Below are positions 1-9,910 of a DNA stretch of 64,000 nucleotides, in pieces. Both the position numbers and the translations under genes were made by a program. Source of the DNA: an uncultured Acidovorax sp. GTDB lineage: Bacteria > Pseudomonadota > Gammaproteobacteria > Burkholderiales > Burkholderiaceae_C. The first letter of the stretch is position 1, and each line of letters opens with the position of its first letter. Under the pieces are notes generated by a model. That model was not told the origin of the DNA and did no database searches. It was given only the letters and a program-made list of their open reading frames with translations. The DNA lies in the NCBI GenBank assembly GCA_913774625.1, contig CAJYHL010000053.1:62001-126000 (forward strand). Direction: 5' to 3'.

Positions 1-878
1 GGCACGGTCGCGCATTGCTGGACGGCGGCAGGCAGGTCGCCGGGCGTGCGGCCCAGCCAGGTCGCGAGCTGGTACAGCGCGGCCTGCCGCTGCGCGCGCA
101 GCGCCGGTGGCGCGGCCTCCAGCTGCGCCAGCAGCGACTGGGCACGCGCGAAGTCGGTGGCGCCGGCCCGGCCGGCATCGCGCAGGCGCCGCACCACGTC
201 CACCTGTTCCTTCTGCAAGGCGACGGACGATTCGGCCACGCGCAGCTGCGCACCCGTGGCGCAGGCCGTGGCATAGGCGCGGGCCGTGCCGGCGGCGACG
301 TTCACGCGCGCCAGGTCCAGGCCGGCCTGCGCGGCGGCGGAGTCGGCCTGCGCCGCCTCGGCCGCACGCCGCAGTTCGCCCACCACATCCACCTGGTACG
401 ACAGCCCCACCCCCAGGCTGTAGGCGAACTGGTCGGGCGGGCTGACGCCCGGCGCCAGTTCCGACAGGCCGGACACATGGCCGAACGCGGGGCCGCCGGA
501 CAGCGACAGCTGGGGCCGTTCCTCGGCGCGCACCTGGGCCAGGGCGGCGTTCTGCCGCTCCAGGGCGGCGGCGGCCACGCGCAGGTCGGTGTTGCGCGCC
601 AGCGCCTGCTGCACCAGGGCGTCGAGCGTGGGGTCGCGGAACAAGTGCCACCAGCGCGGCGGCAGCGGGTCGGCCGCGATGGCCGCCGCGGCGCCAGGGG
701 CCTGCGCTTCCTGGAAGGGCCGGGCAGCAGCGGCGTCGCGCGCGACGGCCTCGGACGGCAGCTGGTAGTCGGGGCCTACGGCCATGCTGCCGCAGCCGGC
801 CAGCAGCAAGGACGCCAGCAGGGCCGGCGCGCGGCGGGCGAAGGCCGTGGCACGGCTATGGAAAGGGCGATGCGTCAT
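1..878 (-). CDS. NodT-family outer-membrane efflux lipoprotein (partial)
   Basis: Outer-membrane channel component of a tripartite efflux pump. It starts at ATG 878 and the frame is open to the window edge, so about 292 residues are visible and the C-terminus is missing. The N-terminus is a lipoprotein signal with lipobox LLLAGC and the lipidated cysteine at residue 29. It is followed by the NodT-typical GPDYQLP segment and the paired WWxxFxDPxLxxL region with long helical stretches of the outer membrane efflux family. The start overlaps the HlyD stop by ATGA, so translation is coupled. It is the last gene of the MarR-FUSC-DUF1656-HlyD operon and supplies the exit duct. Substrate not known from sequence. 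Confidence 0.9.
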   Translation of the reverse strand, partial: MTHRPFHSRATAFARRAPALLASLLLAGCGSMAVGPDYQLPSEAVARDAAAARPFQEAQAPGAAAAIAADPLPPRWWHLFRDPTLDALVQQALARNTDLRVAAAALERQNAALAQVRAEERPQLSLSGGPAFGHVSGLSELAPGVSPPDQFAYSLGVGLSYQVDVVGELRRAAEAAQADSAAAQAGLDLARVNVAAGTARAYATACATGAQLRVAESSVALQKEQVDVVRRLRDAGRAGATDFARAQSLLAQLEAAPPALRAQRQAALYQLATWLGRTPGDLPAAVQQCATV

Positions 879-1786
879 GCCCTGCCTCCCTTGCCTTGCG
901 CCACCACTTCCACCAGCACCGTCTGGCCCGCCACCAGGCCCGCCGCGCCCGGCTGGGCATCCAGCTGCACCCGCACCGGCACGCGCTGCGCCAGCCGCAC
1001 CCAGTTGAAGGTCGGGTTGACGCTGGGCAGCAGGTTGGCGCCGGTGGAACGGTCGCGGTCGGCGATGCCCGCGGCGATGCTCTGCACCGTGCCGGCCAGC
1101 GGCTGGCGGCTGCCCATGGGCGTCACGCGCACGGCATCGCCCGGGTGGATGCGCGCGAGCTTGGTCTCCTCGAAATAGCCTTCGACGTAGAAAGAGCCGC
1201 GGTCCACGATGGCCATGGCGCCACGGCCCGCGGCGGCATAGGCGCCGGTGCGCAGGTCCAGGTTGGTGACCCAGCCGTCCACGGGCGCGCGCACGGTGGC
1301 GCGCTGCAGGTTCAGTTCTGCCGTGCGCAGCTCGACCTCGGCGCGGGCCATGGCGGCGGCGGCGGCCTCGACCCGCGCCCGGGTCTGCTCGCGGGCCTCG
1401 CGCGGCACCAGGTCCGACAGGCTGGTGTTGCGGGCGTCCTCGCGGCGGGCCTGCGACAGGCTGGCCTGGGCCGACTGCACGCCCGCGCGGGCCTGCGCCA
1501 CGGCCAGCGCGAAGCGGGCCGGGTCGATCTCGAACAGCACCTGGCCGGCCTTCACCGGCTGGTTGTCCTGCACCTGCACGGCGCTCACCAAGCCCGAGAC
1601 ATCGGGCGCCACCTGCACGACGTTGGCGCGCACGCGGCCGTCGCGGGTCCAGGGCGCGAGTTCGTAGTGGTCCCACAGGCGCAGGCCGGCCCAGGCCGCC
1701 AGCGCCACCACGCCCAGGGTGATCGCCACCCGGGCCAGCTGCGCCGCGAAGGCGCGGGCGCGTGTCGTCGTCATCGTCGAAGTCAT
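875..1786 (-). CDS. HlyD-family periplasmic adaptor of FUSC efflux pump (AaeA-like)
   Basis: 303-residue membrane fusion protein that bridges the inner-membrane FUSC pump to the outer-membrane channel. It has one N-terminal transmembrane helix (about residues 14-31, VAITLGVVALAAWAGL), the first lipoyl half (VQVAPDVSGLVSAVQVQDNQPVKAGQ), a coiled-coil hairpin (about 85-165), the second lipoyl half (ATVRAPVDGWVTNLDLRTGAY) and a beta-barrel. The length and the WTRDGRVRANV segment are typical of the AaeA/EmrA-like group. I chose ATG 1786 because it overlaps the DUF1656 stop as ATGA; the longer frame upstream reads into that gene. E. coli AaeXAB exports aromatic carboxylic acids, so a similar role is inferred. 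Confidence 0.9.
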   Translation of the reverse strand: MTSTMTTTRARAFAAQLARVAITLGVVALAAWAGLRLWDHYELAPWTRDGRVRANVVQVAPDVSGLVSAVQVQDNQPVKAGQVLFEIDPARFALAVAQARAGVQSAQASLSQARREDARNTSLSDLVPREAREQTRARVEAAAAAMARAEVELRTAELNLQRATVRAPVDGWVTNLDLRTGAYAAAGRGAMAIVDRGSFYVEGYFEETKLARIHPGDAVRVTPMGSRQPLAGTVQSIAAGIADRDRSTGANLLPSVNPTFNWVRLAQRVPVRVQLDAQPGAAGLVAGQTVLVEVVAQGKGGRA

Positions 1787-1998
1787 GAGAAGAATCCTCC
1801 CGGCGCGGTCAGCCGCGTCAGCACAAAAAGAATGAGCACATAGAGCGCCGTGTCGAACAGGGCCGCATGCCAGACCCAGCGGTACACCCCCAGGCTGCCC
1901 AGCAGGCGGCGCGCGCCCCAGCACAGTCCCCAGGCCACCAGGGCCAGCACCAGCAGCCAGGGGATGTAGACGCCATAGAACGTGGCTTCACCGGTCAT
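1783..1998 (-). CDS. DUF1656 small membrane protein (AaeX-like)
   Basis: 71-residue inner-membrane protein of the DUF1656 family, with two predicted transmembrane helices (about residues 10-29 and 43-62) and the family's GVYIPWLL start. It begins at ATG 1998, overlapping the FUSC stop as ATGA, and ends overlapping the HlyD start in the same way. These small proteins nearly always sit between a FUSC pump and its HlyD adaptor, as AaeX does in E. coli; their role in pump assembly is not settled. The gene is hidden inside a much longer spurious frame. Confidence 0.88.
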   Translation of the reverse strand: MTGEATFYGVYIPWLLVLALVAWGLCWGARRLLGSLGVYRWVWHAALFDTALYVLILFVLTRLTAPGGFFS

Positions 1999-4154
1999 GC
2001 GAGGGCCTCCTGGGTGGCGGTGGGCGCGGCCGGCCAGGGCCGCGCGGGATAGAGATTGCGGCGCAGGCCGACCAGGGCGGCCAGGGTGCGGCGGCGGTCG
2101 GCATCGGCATCGGCATCGGCAGCGGGGCCCGGGCCGGCGTCGGCCGCCGCGCCGCCGGGCAGCAGCGCCCGCAGCGCCTCGTCGATGCGCTCGGCCAGCG
2201 CCGGCTGCGCCTGCGCGGCCTGGCCGGTGGTGAGCTGCGCCGGATGCTCGCGGAACAGCCGCGCCACGCGCGCCAGGATGTCCGGCCCCAGGCCGCCGGG
2301 CAGCAGCGCCGAATCGCGGTGCAGCGCATGCAGGTCGGTGCCGATGCGCAGGTCCACCAGCGCGTCGTCGGCGTTCACGCCGTCCACGGTGCCGCCGGCC
2401 TGCGCGATGCGCGGGGCCAGCAGGCCGATGCGGTCCAGCACCCGCGCCGCATGCAGGCGGGCCTGGGCCGCATCGGCCTGGCGCAGCGGCCGGCCCAGCT
2501 CGCGCCAGGTCGTGCGCTGGATGCGGCGGGCACCCCAATCGGCGCTGACCGAGCGCACCAGCGCCGTCACCACCGCCGCCGCGGCCACGCCCAGCACCTG
2601 GCCGACCATGGCGTTGGCGAAGCCGGCGAAATCGGCCTGGCCGGTGTCGTACAGCGACAGCGTGCCGATCACGCCCGACAGCAGCAGCGCCATGGCCTTC
2701 ATGAAGGTGGCGGGCCGCGCCAGGTAGCAGCCCAGCACCAGGAAGGCCGGCGCGCACACCAGCGCCAGCGTGGGCAGGTCCACCACCAGCGGCATCAGCA
2801 CCAGCACATAGAGAGCGCCGAGCGGCAGCGACATCAGCAGCGCCTTCAGGAAGCTGTAGATCGAGGGCGCCGGGTCGTCCATGCCCGCGAAGAAGGAACA
2901 GAAGATCGCCGCCATCATGGCCATGGCCGCACCACCGGGCCAGCCGGTGAGGATCCAGAAGGCGGAGCACAGGCAGATGGCCAGCGCCGCGGCCAGGGCC
3001 GACCAGGCTGCCATGCCGACGTCGCGGTGCAGCACGTCGCGGGCTGCGGGCGCGGCAGGGCCGTCGGCGGGCAGCTCCGCGGGGCGGCCCGCCAGGCCGG
3101 CGTCGATGCGCTGGCGCAGTTGCACGCAGGCATGCCAGGCGTCGATCAGTTCCTCCAGCCGCACGGCCAGGCCGATGCGCAGCGCGCGGGTCCAGGCATC
3201 GGCCTGCGGCGGCGGCGCGTCGGCCACCGCACGGGCGGCGGCGCGCAGGCCGGCCAGGTCGGCATCGGCCAGGGGCGCGGCTGGCGCGCCCGGCGCCGCA
3301 CGGCCGCTGTCCGCCAGGCGCGCCAGCACGCGGCCCACGGCCTGCTCGACGTCGGCCGGCAACCGGCCTTCGGCGTCGCGCAGGGCCTGCAGCCGGTCGT
3401 CCACCGCCGAGGCGAAGGGCGTGAGCGCTGCCACCTCGTGCTGCAGCGCGCGGATGGCCGAGGCGGTCCATTGCAGGTGGCTGGTGTCGAAGGGCACGTG
3501 CGTGGCCATCACCCGCAGCTGCGAAATGTCGCCGGCCAGCTTGCGGCGCGCGGCCTGCCGGCCGGCCGCGCCGTCCGCCGTGGCGGCGGCGGGCTGCACC
3601 ATGCCGCGCAGCCAGGCGCCGGCGTCGGAGAGGGTCCGGTCCATCAGGCCGACCAGCGTGGGCCCCAGGCTCACGGGCAGCACCAGGCTGTGGACCAGCG
3701 TGCCGCAGACGATGCCGATGGCGATCTCTTCCACCCGCGCGGACGCGGTCCCGAAGATGCCCAGCGGCGCACCCACGGCCGGAAAGCCGATGAGCGCGGC
3801 GGAGTAGCCGGCCAGCATGAACAGGTAGGACCGCGGCGTGCGGTCCAGCAGCGACACGAACAGGCACAGCGCCACCCACAGCGCCAGGGCCAGCGTCAGC
3901 AATTCGGGCACATCGACCAGCGCCGGCACCAGCAGCAGCGCCGCGGCGCAGCCCAGCAGCGTGCCGGCCAGCCGGAAGACGGCCTTGGAACGCACGGCGC
4001 CGGCCAGCGGGTTGGCGACGATGTAGGCCGTCATCAGCGCCCAGAACGGCCGCGGCAGTCCGGCGAAGCTGGCCACGGCCATCGCCAGCATGGCGGCGGC
4101 GAAGCACTTGGCGGAAAAGACCATCTCGGCCGCGCTGAAGCGGGGCAGCGTCAT
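1995..4154 (-). CDS. FUSC-family inner-membrane efflux pump (AaeB-like)
   Basis: 719-residue pump of the fusaric acid resistance / aromatic acid exporter family. It has two sets of transmembrane helices (about residues 15-160 and 370-500), each opening with the family's FWALMTAYIVANP or PGGAAMAMM-type segment. A long cytoplasmic region lies between them and another at the C-terminus. The size matches AaeB and FUSC pumps (about 650-720). ATG 4154 begins MTLPRFSAAEMVF, the usual family start; upstream extensions read through the intergenic gap. It is followed in overlapping operon order by DUF1656, HlyD and NodT genes, which complete a tripartite exporter. Substrates are probably aromatic or other weak acids, by analogy only. 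Confidence 0.9.
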   Translation of the reverse strand: MTLPRFSAAEMVFSAKCFAAAMLAMAVASFAGLPRPFWALMTAYIVANPLAGAVRSKAVFRLAGTLLGCAAALLLVPALVDVPELLTLALALWVALCLFVSLLDRTPRSYLFMLAGYSAALIGFPAVGAPLGIFGTASARVEEIAIGIVCGTLVHSLVLPVSLGPTLVGLMDRTLSDAGAWLRGMVQPAAATADGAAGRQAARRKLAGDISQLRVMATHVPFDTSHLQWTASAIRALQHEVAALTPFASAVDDRLQALRDAEGRLPADVEQAVGRVLARLADSGRAAPGAPAAPLADADLAGLRAAARAVADAPPPQADAWTRALRIGLAVRLEELIDAWHACVQLRQRIDAGLAGRPAELPADGPAAPAARDVLHRDVGMAAWSALAAALAICLCSAFWILTGWPGGAAMAMMAAIFCSFFAGMDDPAPSIYSFLKALLMSLPLGALYVLVLMPLVVDLPTLALVCAPAFLVLGCYLARPATFMKAMALLLSGVIGTLSLYDTGQADFAGFANAMVGQVLGVAAAAVVTALVRSVSADWGARRIQRTTWRELGRPLRQADAAQARLHAARVLDRIGLLAPRIAQAGGTVDGVNADDALVDLRIGTDLHALHRDSALLPGGLGPDILARVARLFREHPAQLTTGQAAQAQPALAERIDEALRALLPGGAAADAGPGPAADADADADRRRTLAALVGLRRNLYPARPWPAAPTATQEALA

Positions 4155-4345
4155 GTCAGTGATCCATAGCGCTGGCTCGCCACCCGCAGGGCATGAAGCC
4201 GGCGCCGCTGTTGTGATCGAAGGGCCGCGGAGCAGGCCATGCCAAGGCACCCGCGGAACGGGCTTGGCCCGGCCGCCGGGTGCGCCCCTTGAGGGGGATG
4301 GAACTTCCACACGCAGTGAGGAAGTTCAAACGGGGTGGTTTCATC

Positions 4346-4852
4346 TCACTGGCCCCCGGCCGCGCCGCCGCGCTCGCCCTTGCCCAGGCGGCTGCAGAGC
4401 GCCGAGAACACGCGCAGGCAGGCACGCACGTCCTCGGCCGGAATGTCCTGGAACAGCTCGGCGCGCAGGCCGGCCAGCGCGTCCTCGATGCCGGCCTGGA
4501 TGGCGGCGCCGGCCGCGGTCAGGTGCAGGGTCTTGGCCCGGCGGTCGGCCGGGTCGTCACGGCGCTCCACCAGGCCGGCGCCCACCAGTTGGTCGAGCGT
4601 GCGGATCAGCGTCGGACCCTCGATGCCCAGCAGGTCTGCGATCACGCCCTGGCGGGCGCCCTCCCCCTGCCGGCCGATGGTCAGCAGCGCCCAGCCCGCC
4701 GCCTGCGACACGCCCAGGTGCGCCACCGTCCGGTCGGCCGCGGCCCGGTAGGCGCGCTGCAGCACGCCGAGCGAGAAGGTCAGCGACCGCAGCTCGTACG
4801 GGTCGATGGCAGAGGCGGAGGCGGAAGGCGGTGTGGACGTTGGATGGGCCAT
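4346..4852 (-). CDS. MarR-family transcriptional regulator of the efflux operon
   Basis: 168-residue winged-helix repressor of the MarR family. The recognition helix lies in the segment GIEGPTLIRTLDQLVGAGLV and the wing is RRDDPADRRAKTLHLT, both highly characteristic. It is transcribed toward the FUSC pump with a 191-bp gap, so it is likely the local regulator and responds to an aromatic substrate. A perfect 12-bp palindrome lies 13 bp upstream of the start codon, consistent with autoregulation. The gap between this gene and the pump (4155-4345) shows no obvious second operator, so either readthrough or a separate promoter could serve the pump. Confidence 0.92.
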   Translation of the reverse strand: MAHPTSTPPSASASAIDPYELRSLTFSLGVLQRAYRAAADRTVAHLGVSQAAGWALLTIGRQGEGARQGVIADLLGIEGPTLIRTLDQLVGAGLVERRDDPADRRAKTLHLTAAGAAIQAGIEDALAGLRAELFQDIPAEDVRACLRVFSALCSRLGKGERGGAAGGQ

Positions 4853-4864
4853 GGCTTTTATTTT

Positions 4865-4876
4865 AGATAGCTATCT
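4865..4876. promoter_or_regulatory. Probable MarR operator palindrome
   Basis: Perfect palindrome AGATAGCTATCT just upstream of the marR start codon, in the only AT-rich patch of the region. An ATCT unit is repeated directly after it. The minus strand reads TAAAAT next to the palindrome, so a bound dimer would cover the promoter. Position and symmetry fit a MarR dimer site; binding is inferred. Confidence 0.6.
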
Positions 4877-4995
4877 ATCTTTCTGCACGGCTTCCATTTT
4901 GTTTCCATGCGGATTCCAGGGCCTGCCCGAGGCCGGTCCGTTTAAAAGCGGGCGGTCCGGAACCAGGACCTTCCCAGAAGCCGCTTCCGGACGCT

Positions 4996-5514
4996 TCAGC
5001 CCGCCTGCAGCAGCTCCGCCAGCCGGTGCCCCGCATGCGCCACGGTCTGCGCGCGCACGGCGGCCCGGTCGCCGTCGAAACGGCAGCGTTCGGCGAAGGT
5101 CTGCCCGCCCACGCGCCAGCCGAACCACACCGTGCCCACGGGCTTGTCGGCGCTGCCGCCCGACGGGCCTGCCACGCCGGTGACGGCCACCGCCACCTGC
5201 GCGGCCGAATGCGCCACCGCCCCTTCGGCCATGGCGCGGGCCACGGGCTCGCTGACCGCGCCGTGGGCGGCGATGAGTTCGGCCGGCACGCCCAGCATCC
5301 CGGATTTGGCGGCGTTGGAATAAGTGACGAAGCCGCGCTCGAACCAGGCGCTGGAGCCGGCCAGGTCGGTGCAGGCGGCGGCGATCAGGCCGCCCGTGCA
5401 GCTCTCGGCCGTGGCCAGCATCCAGCCGCGCGCGGCCAGCAGGCCGGCGATATGGGGCCAATCGGCCTGCAGCCCAAGCAATGCGGCCGCATTGCGCTCA
5501 TCATTCGATAGCAT
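4996..5514 (-). CDS. pncC: Nicotinamide-nucleotide amidohydrolase PncC (CinA C-terminal domain)
   Basis: 172-residue stand-alone CinA C-terminal domain enzyme that deamidates nicotinamide mononucleotide to nicotinic acid mononucleotide in NAD recycling. Family motifs are clear: [12 protein letters not shown] (residues 35-46), [16 protein letters not shown] (61-76), [21 protein letters not shown] (109-129). ATG 5514 is used because it is just downstream of the pgpA stop (15-bp gap). The much longer frame that contains it continues antisense through the lipase gene and is not real. It is downstream of pgpA in the usual pgpA-pncC pair. Confidence 0.93.
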   Translation of the reverse strand: MLSNDERNAAALLGLQADWPHIAGLLAARGWMLATAESCTGGLIAAACTDLAGSSAWFERGFVTYSNAAKSGMLGVPAELIAAHGAVSEPVARAMAEGAVAHSAAQVAVAVTGVAGPSGGSADKPVGTVWFGWRVGGQTFAERCRFDGDRAAVRAQTVAHAGHRLAELLQAG

Positions 5515-5528
5515 CTTGCCGGCCCTGG

Positions 5529-6077
5529 TCACCAGAACCACCTCCAGAGCGCGAAGACCAGCAGCGTGCAGAACGCCGCCACCAGGTCGTCGAAGAGGAT
5601 GCCGAAGCCCCCGCGCCAGCCGAAGCCCTTGAAGCAGCCGTCGGCCCAGCGCACCGGGCCGGGCTTGGCGGCATCGAAAAAGCGGAACAGCGCGAAGGCC
5701 GCCAGCTGGCCCCAGAACCCCATGGGCATGGCCAGCCAGAGCACCAGCCAGATGGCGACGATCTCGTCCCACACGATGCAGCCCGGGTCCGCGATGCCCA
5801 GGTGCCGGGCCGACACCGTGCAGGCCCACCAGCCCACCACCAGCGATGCGGCGATCACCAGCCCGATGGCCGCCGGCTGCAGCCAGGCCTGCAGCACCAG
5901 ATAGGCCAGCCAGCCCCAGGCCGTGCCCACGGTGCCCGGCGCCACGCGCGACAGCCCGCTGCCGCAGCCCAGGGCGATGAAGTGCGCTGGGTGCGACAGC
6001 AGGAAGCGGCGCAGCGCCTGGGGCGAAACGGCGGCGGAAGAAGGAGGAGGAGCGGCAGGAATGGGCGGTGGCGTCAT
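5529..6077 (-). CDS. pgpA: Phosphatidylglycerophosphatase A
   Basis: 182-residue integral membrane phosphatase that converts phosphatidylglycerol phosphate to phosphatidylglycerol. The family signatures [14 protein letters not shown] (residues 39-52) and VWDEIVAIW (102-110) are present, and the C-terminal half has the conserved [14 protein letters not shown] region. There are about four hydrophobic helices. A proline/alanine-rich N-terminal tail of about 20 residues precedes the domain. In many betaproteobacteria thiL, pgpA and pncC are adjacent; here thiL lies about 4.9 kb away beyond a lipase gene and an ABC exporter. The gene is divergent from the lipase, with a 115-bp shared promoter region. 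Confidence 0.93.
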   Translation of the reverse strand: MTPPPIPAAPPPSSAAVSPQALRRFLLSHPAHFIALGCGSGLSRVAPGTVGTAWGWLAYLVLQAWLQPAAIGLVIAASLVVGWWACTVSARHLGIADPGCIVWDEIVAIWLVLWLAMPMGFWGQLAAFALFRFFDAAKPGPVRWADGCFKGFGWRGGFGILFDDLVAAFCTLLVFALWRWFW

Positions 6078-6192
6078 GGAGCGATCGATGGCCGGCAGGC
6101 CCCGGGCGCGAAAGCCGAGAGACCGGGGCAGGAACAGGGCGGGGACTGCGGCGCGGCAATGCTAGCAGCGGCGGACGGCACAATCGCTCGCC

Positions 6193-8229
6193 ATGGCCCT
6201 TCCCGCCCCCTTCCCGACGCCCCTGCATCGCCCGCTGCCGCCCTGGGGCCCGTGGCGCTGGCTGTTGCACCGGGGCGTGCTCGCCTGCCTGGCCGCGCTG
6301 CTGGCCGGCTGCGCGGGCGTGCAGGTGGACTCGATCTCCACGGCCGACTACCTGCGCCAGCGGCGCGGCGACGTGCTGACCACCGGCTCGCTCAGCCCGG
6401 CCTCGGCCGAGGTGCTGCGCGTGCTGGGCCTGGACGAGAAGCAGTGCGAGCGCGACGCACCCGCCTGCCGCCGCAGCCTGAGCGAATCCACCGGCCTGAC
6501 CGAAGAGCAGCGCCTGGCCACGCTGGCCGAAGTCTGGCTGGACGCCGCCCAGGCCGGCGCCCGCGCCCCGGCGGCCGAGGCACCCGCGCTGGACGAGCAG
6601 GTGAACCTGTGGCTGGAGGCTGCGCGCCACGCCTACGCCTATCTGTTCTTCACGGCACGCGCGCCCAGCGAACGGGCCTTCGAGGACCGCCAGTCGCAGG
6701 TGCGCGACTACTACAACTACGCCGTGCAGGAGGCGCTCTCGGCACTGTTCAAGGCGCACGCTTCGCCCGACAACCCCGAGCGCAGCCGCGAGGAGGCCGC
6801 GCAGGTCGCCACCGTGGGGCCCTGGCAGCTGGACTTTTCCTCGCTGCGGAGCGCGGGACTGGAGCCCGGCCGCGTGCGCGAGGTGATTCCCGCCGCGTCG
6901 ATGCGCTTTTCGGGCCTGCGCAACGTCTACCGGCGCGACGGCTTCGGCGCCGAGCTGGTGCTGGGGCTCGCGCCGCAGGCCGATCAGCAGCAGCAGCCCT
7001 TCCGCACGATGCCCTACCCGCCCGCCACGGCGGTGATGGTCTTCGAGGGCAGGACCCAGCGCGAGGTGCTGGCCACCCGCCGCATCCGCGTGCTGCTGCG
7101 CGACCCCTACCGCACCGCGTCCGAACGCATCGCCCGCCACACGGTGCCGCTGGCCGCCAACTTCAGCGCGGGCTACGGGCTGTGGCTGGCGCGCTCGGGC
7201 TTCGCCACCCAGGCGCTGGACACGCTGCTGGGCCTCTCCGGCGGCATCGACCGCCCGCGCATCCACCTGATGCAGCCCTACGACCCCGGCCGGCGCATCG
7301 TCATCATGCTGCACGGCCTGGCCAGCAGCCCCGAGGCCTGGATCAACGTGGCCAACGAGGTGCTGGGCGACGAGGCCCTGCGCCGCAACTACCAGATCTG
7401 GCAGGTGTACTACCCCACCAATGCGCCGCTGGCGGTGAACCGCGACACCATCGCCACGGCCATCGAGGCCACGCTGCGCCACTTCGACCCGGAGGGCACG
7501 GCGCGCGCCTCGCAGCACGTCACGCTGATCGGGCACAGCATGGGCGGCGTGCTGGCACGGCTGCTGGTGTCGTCTTCGGGCGACCGGCTGTGGAATGCGC
7601 TGCAGGCCCGCTACGAGCTGCCGGACGATGCGCCGCAGGAGCCGGGCGCGGAAGGCGCGCCGGACGTACCCGGCACGCGCCAGGCGCTGGACCGCTACCT
7701 GCGCTTTTCGCCGCTGCCGCAGGTGAGCGAGGCCATCTTCATCGCCGCTCCGCACCGGGGCACGCCCTTCGCCAACCACCGGCTGGCGCGCTGGGCGGCC
7801 AACCTCATCAGCCTGCCCATCGGCATGGTGCGGCAGCTGGGCGACGCCACGCGCGTGATGGGCCGGCTGCGGCCGCGCGCCGTGTCGGCCGACACCGGGG
7901 CCGCGGCGCCCATCGGCATTCCCAACAGCATCGACAACCTGAGCGACCGCGACGACTACATCCGCTGGACGGCCGACCTGCCGATAGACCCCGGCGTGCG
8001 CTACCACTCCATCATCGGCGACGACACGCCGGACGTGCCGCTGGCGGAGTCGTCCGACGGCATCGTTCCCTATGCCAGCGCGCACCTGCCGAGCGCCGCT
8101 TCGGAACTGGTGCTGCCCTCGGCCCACAGCGTGCAGGAGCATCCCCGCGCGATCCTGGAGATCCGCCGCATCCTGAACGAGGAACTGCAGGAGGGCGAAG
8201 GCGCCGCGCCCACCGGGCCGGCGCGCTGA
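6193..8229 (+). CDS. Alpha/beta-hydrolase lipoprotein (triacylglycerol lipase-like)
   Basis: 678-residue predicted outer-membrane or periplasmic lipoprotein: hydrophobic signal about residues 24-39 with lipobox LLAGC and cysteine 40. The second half is an alpha/beta-hydrolase with an [15 protein letters not shown] oxyanion segment and nucleophile motif GHSMGG (residues 447-452, serine 449). A late [12 protein letters not shown] segment and a histidine in [11 protein letters not shown] complete a likely Ser-Asp-His triad. The first 370 residues are a helical region with no motif I recognise. The stop is only 9 bp from the stop of the convergent ABC permease gene. Esterase or lipase activity is inferred from motifs; substrate unknown. 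Confidence 0.82.
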   Translation: MALPAPFPTPLHRPLPPWGPWRWLLHRGVLACLAALLAGCAGVQVDSISTADYLRQRRGDVLTTGSLSPASAEVLRVLGLDEKQCERDAPACRRSLSESTGLTEEQRLATLAEVWLDAAQAGARAPAAEAPALDEQVNLWLEAARHAYAYLFFTARAPSERAFEDRQSQVRDYYNYAVQEALSALFKAHASPDNPERSREEAAQVATVGPWQLDFSSLRSAGLEPGRVREVIPAASMRFSGLRNVYRRDGFGAELVLGLAPQADQQQQPFRTMPYPPATAVMVFEGRTQREVLATRRIRVLLRDPYRTASERIARHTVPLAANFSAGYGLWLARSGFATQALDTLLGLSGGIDRPRIHLMQPYDPGRRIVIMLHGLASSPEAWINVANEVLGDEALRRNYQIWQVYYPTNAPLAVNRDTIATAIEATLRHFDPEGTARASQHVTLIGHSMGGVLARLLVSSSGDRLWNALQARYELPDDAPQEPGAEGAPDVPGTRQALDRYLRFSPLPQVSEAIFIAAPHRGTPFANHRLARWAANLISLPIGMVRQLGDATRVMGRLRPRAVSADTGAAAPIGIPNSIDNLSDRDDYIRWTADLPIDPGVRYHSIIGDDTPDVPLAESSDGIVPYASAHLPSAASELVLPSAHSVQEHPRAILEIRRILNEELQEGEGAAPTGPAR

Positions 8230-8238
8230 GGCGATCTC

Positions 8239-9042
8239 TCAGCTGCCGGTGGACGCGTGCCGCCGCAGCCCGGCGCCCCACGCCACGAAGGCCAGCGCCA
8301 GGAACGCGAAGCCCGCCAGCGGCGACACCCAGCCCACCCAGCCCGGGGCGCCCAGCGGATCGGCGCGCTGCAGGATGGCCAGGGCCGGGTAGTAGCTGAC
8401 CGCCGCCAGCGGCACGGCGAAGGTCAGCAGCCGCCGGAACCAGCGCGCGTAGATGGCCAGCGGGTACTGGCCGGCCTCCACGCCGCCGTAGGTGAAGACG
8501 TTGGCGATCTCCAGGCTCTCCACCGTCCAGAAGGCCAGCGCGCCCTGCAGCACCAGGATGCCCAGGAACAGCGCCACGCCGCCGGCCAGCGCGAAGAGCG
8601 CCAGCGCGATCTGCGCAGGCGTCCAGGCGATGCCGGCCTGCGCGGTGGCGAAGGCGATCACCAGGGCCGCCTGCGCCAGCCGTCCCAGCCGGCTGAAGCG
8701 CACGTCCTGGCCCATCAGCTGCAGCGCCAGCGGGCGCGGGCGCAGCAGCAGGCGGTCGAAGGCGCCGGTGCGCAGCAGCTCGGTGCCCAGCACGTCGAAG
8801 CCCCGGCCCAGGCCGTCGGCGATGCCGAACATGGCGTTGACCAGGCCGTAGAACAGCGCGACCTCTCCCAGGCTCCAGCCCTGCACCGCACCGAAGCGGT
8901 CGAACAGCGCCCAGACGGCGATCACCTCGATGCCGGTGACCAGGAACTGCCCCAGGGTCAGCAGCAGGGCCGAGCCCGGATAGCGCATCTGCCCCGACAG
9001 CGAGGCGCCGGCGAAGCGCAGGAACAGCGCGAAGGAACCCAT
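8239..9042 (-). CDS. ABC-2 type transporter permease (DUF990-like)
   Basis: 267-residue inner-membrane permease with about six transmembrane helices, similar in form to the ABC-2 / DUF990 permeases. It includes the RPRPLALQLM segment near residue 105 that is characteristic of this group. It starts at ATG 9042, 4 bp after the stop of the partner permease, so the two are translated together. With the second permease and the ATPase upstream it forms a complete exporter of two different membrane subunits and one nucleotide-binding protein. Substrate cannot be told from sequence. Confidence 0.85.
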   Translation of the reverse strand: MGSFALFLRFAGASLSGQMRYPGSALLLTLGQFLVTGIEVIAVWALFDRFGAVQGWSLGEVALFYGLVNAMFGIADGLGRGFDVLGTELLRTGAFDRLLLRPRPLALQLMGQDVRFSRLGRLAQAALVIAFATAQAGIAWTPAQIALALFALAGGVALFLGILVLQGALAFWTVESLEIANVFTYGGVEAGQYPLAIYARWFRRLLTFAVPLAAVSYYPALAILQRADPLGAPGWVGWVSPLAGFAFLALAFVAWGAGLRRHASTGS

Positions 9043-9046
9043 GCGC

Positions 9047-9910
9047 TCAGCCTCCCTGGATGTCGAGCCGCGCCAGCGTGCGCGCCAGCGCCCAGCGGCC
9101 CAGGGCCACCAGCGCCAGCACCCAGAAGGCCTGCAGCGCCAGCCCACCCGCCGCGTCCCAGCCGGCCAGCCGGCCGAAATAGAGGCGCACCGGAATATCC
9201 ATTAGCCCGGCCAGCGGCTGCGCCAGCAGCGCGGCCTGCCAGGCATCGGGCATGAGCGAGAGCGGCAGCAGGTTGCCCGACAGCACCACCACCGCCGGCA
9301 CGGCGAAGGCGTTGATGCCGCGCGCGTCCAGCGCCGCCGTGGCGGCCACGTTGATCAGCATCACCAGCGCGGCGGACAGCAGCACGGCCAGCAGCAGCGA
9401 TGCGGCGAAGAACACCGCCGCCCGCGGCCCGGCCGGCGGCTGCCAGCCCCAGTCCGCATGGCCTGCCAGCGGCAGGACGATGGCGGCGAAGCCCAGCATC
9501 AGCGCGAGGCGCGGCAGGGCGCGCGCGGCGATCCAGCCGGCCGTGCGCGCGAACCAGAAGCCGTAGGCGTCCACCGGCCGCAGCCGGTCGTAGGCGACCG
9601 CGCCGGTGCGCACGGCCTGCGCCACCTCGGGGTCGCCGCCCCAAGGCAGCAGCGCCAGCAGGCCCTGGGCGATCCAGGTGTAGGTGATGGCCTGGACCAG
9701 CGGCATGGCCGCCGCCCCGCCCGTGCTGCCCGAAGCGCCCGCATAGAACGCGGCCAGCACCATGACCTTGATGCCGCCCCACCAGCACTGCGTGGCGAAG
9801 CCCGCCAGCGCGGCCGTGCGGTACTGCAGCATCTGCAGGAAGCGCGAAACGAACGCCGCCGCATAGGGCCGCCAGCGGGCGGGCCGCCGGTCCGCCGCCG
9901 CCGCACTCAT
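9047..9910 (-). CDS. ABC-2 type transporter permease (second subunit)
   Basis: 287-residue permease with about six hydrophobic helices, related to the neighbouring permease and carrying the RPVDAYGFWFARTAGW segment typical of the ABC-2 DUF990/DUF3526 group. ATG 9910 overlaps the ATPase stop as ATGA, which fixes the start; upstream in-frame sequence belongs to a spurious extension through the ATPase gene. It probably forms a heterodimer with the downstream permease. Confidence 0.84.
   Translation of the reverse strand: MSAAAADRRPARWRPYAAAFVSRFLQMLQYRTAALAGFATQCWWGGIKVMVLAAFYAGASGSTGGAAAMPLVQAITYTWIAQGLLALLPWGGDPEVAQAVRTGAVAYDRLRPVDAYGFWFARTAGWIAARALPRLALMLGFAAIVLPLAGHADWGWQPPAGPRAAVFFAASLLLAVLLSAALVMLINVAATAALDARGINAFAVPAVVVLSGNLLPLSLMPDAWQAALLAQPLAGLMDIPVRLYFGRLAGWDAAGGLALQAFWVLALVALGRWALARTLARLDIQGG

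Noticed and set aside
4996-8142. Minus-strand open frame of about 1048 codons
   Set aside because: Only the last 172 codons are real (pncC). The rest is antisense to pgpA and the lipase gene, an effect of high third-position GC.
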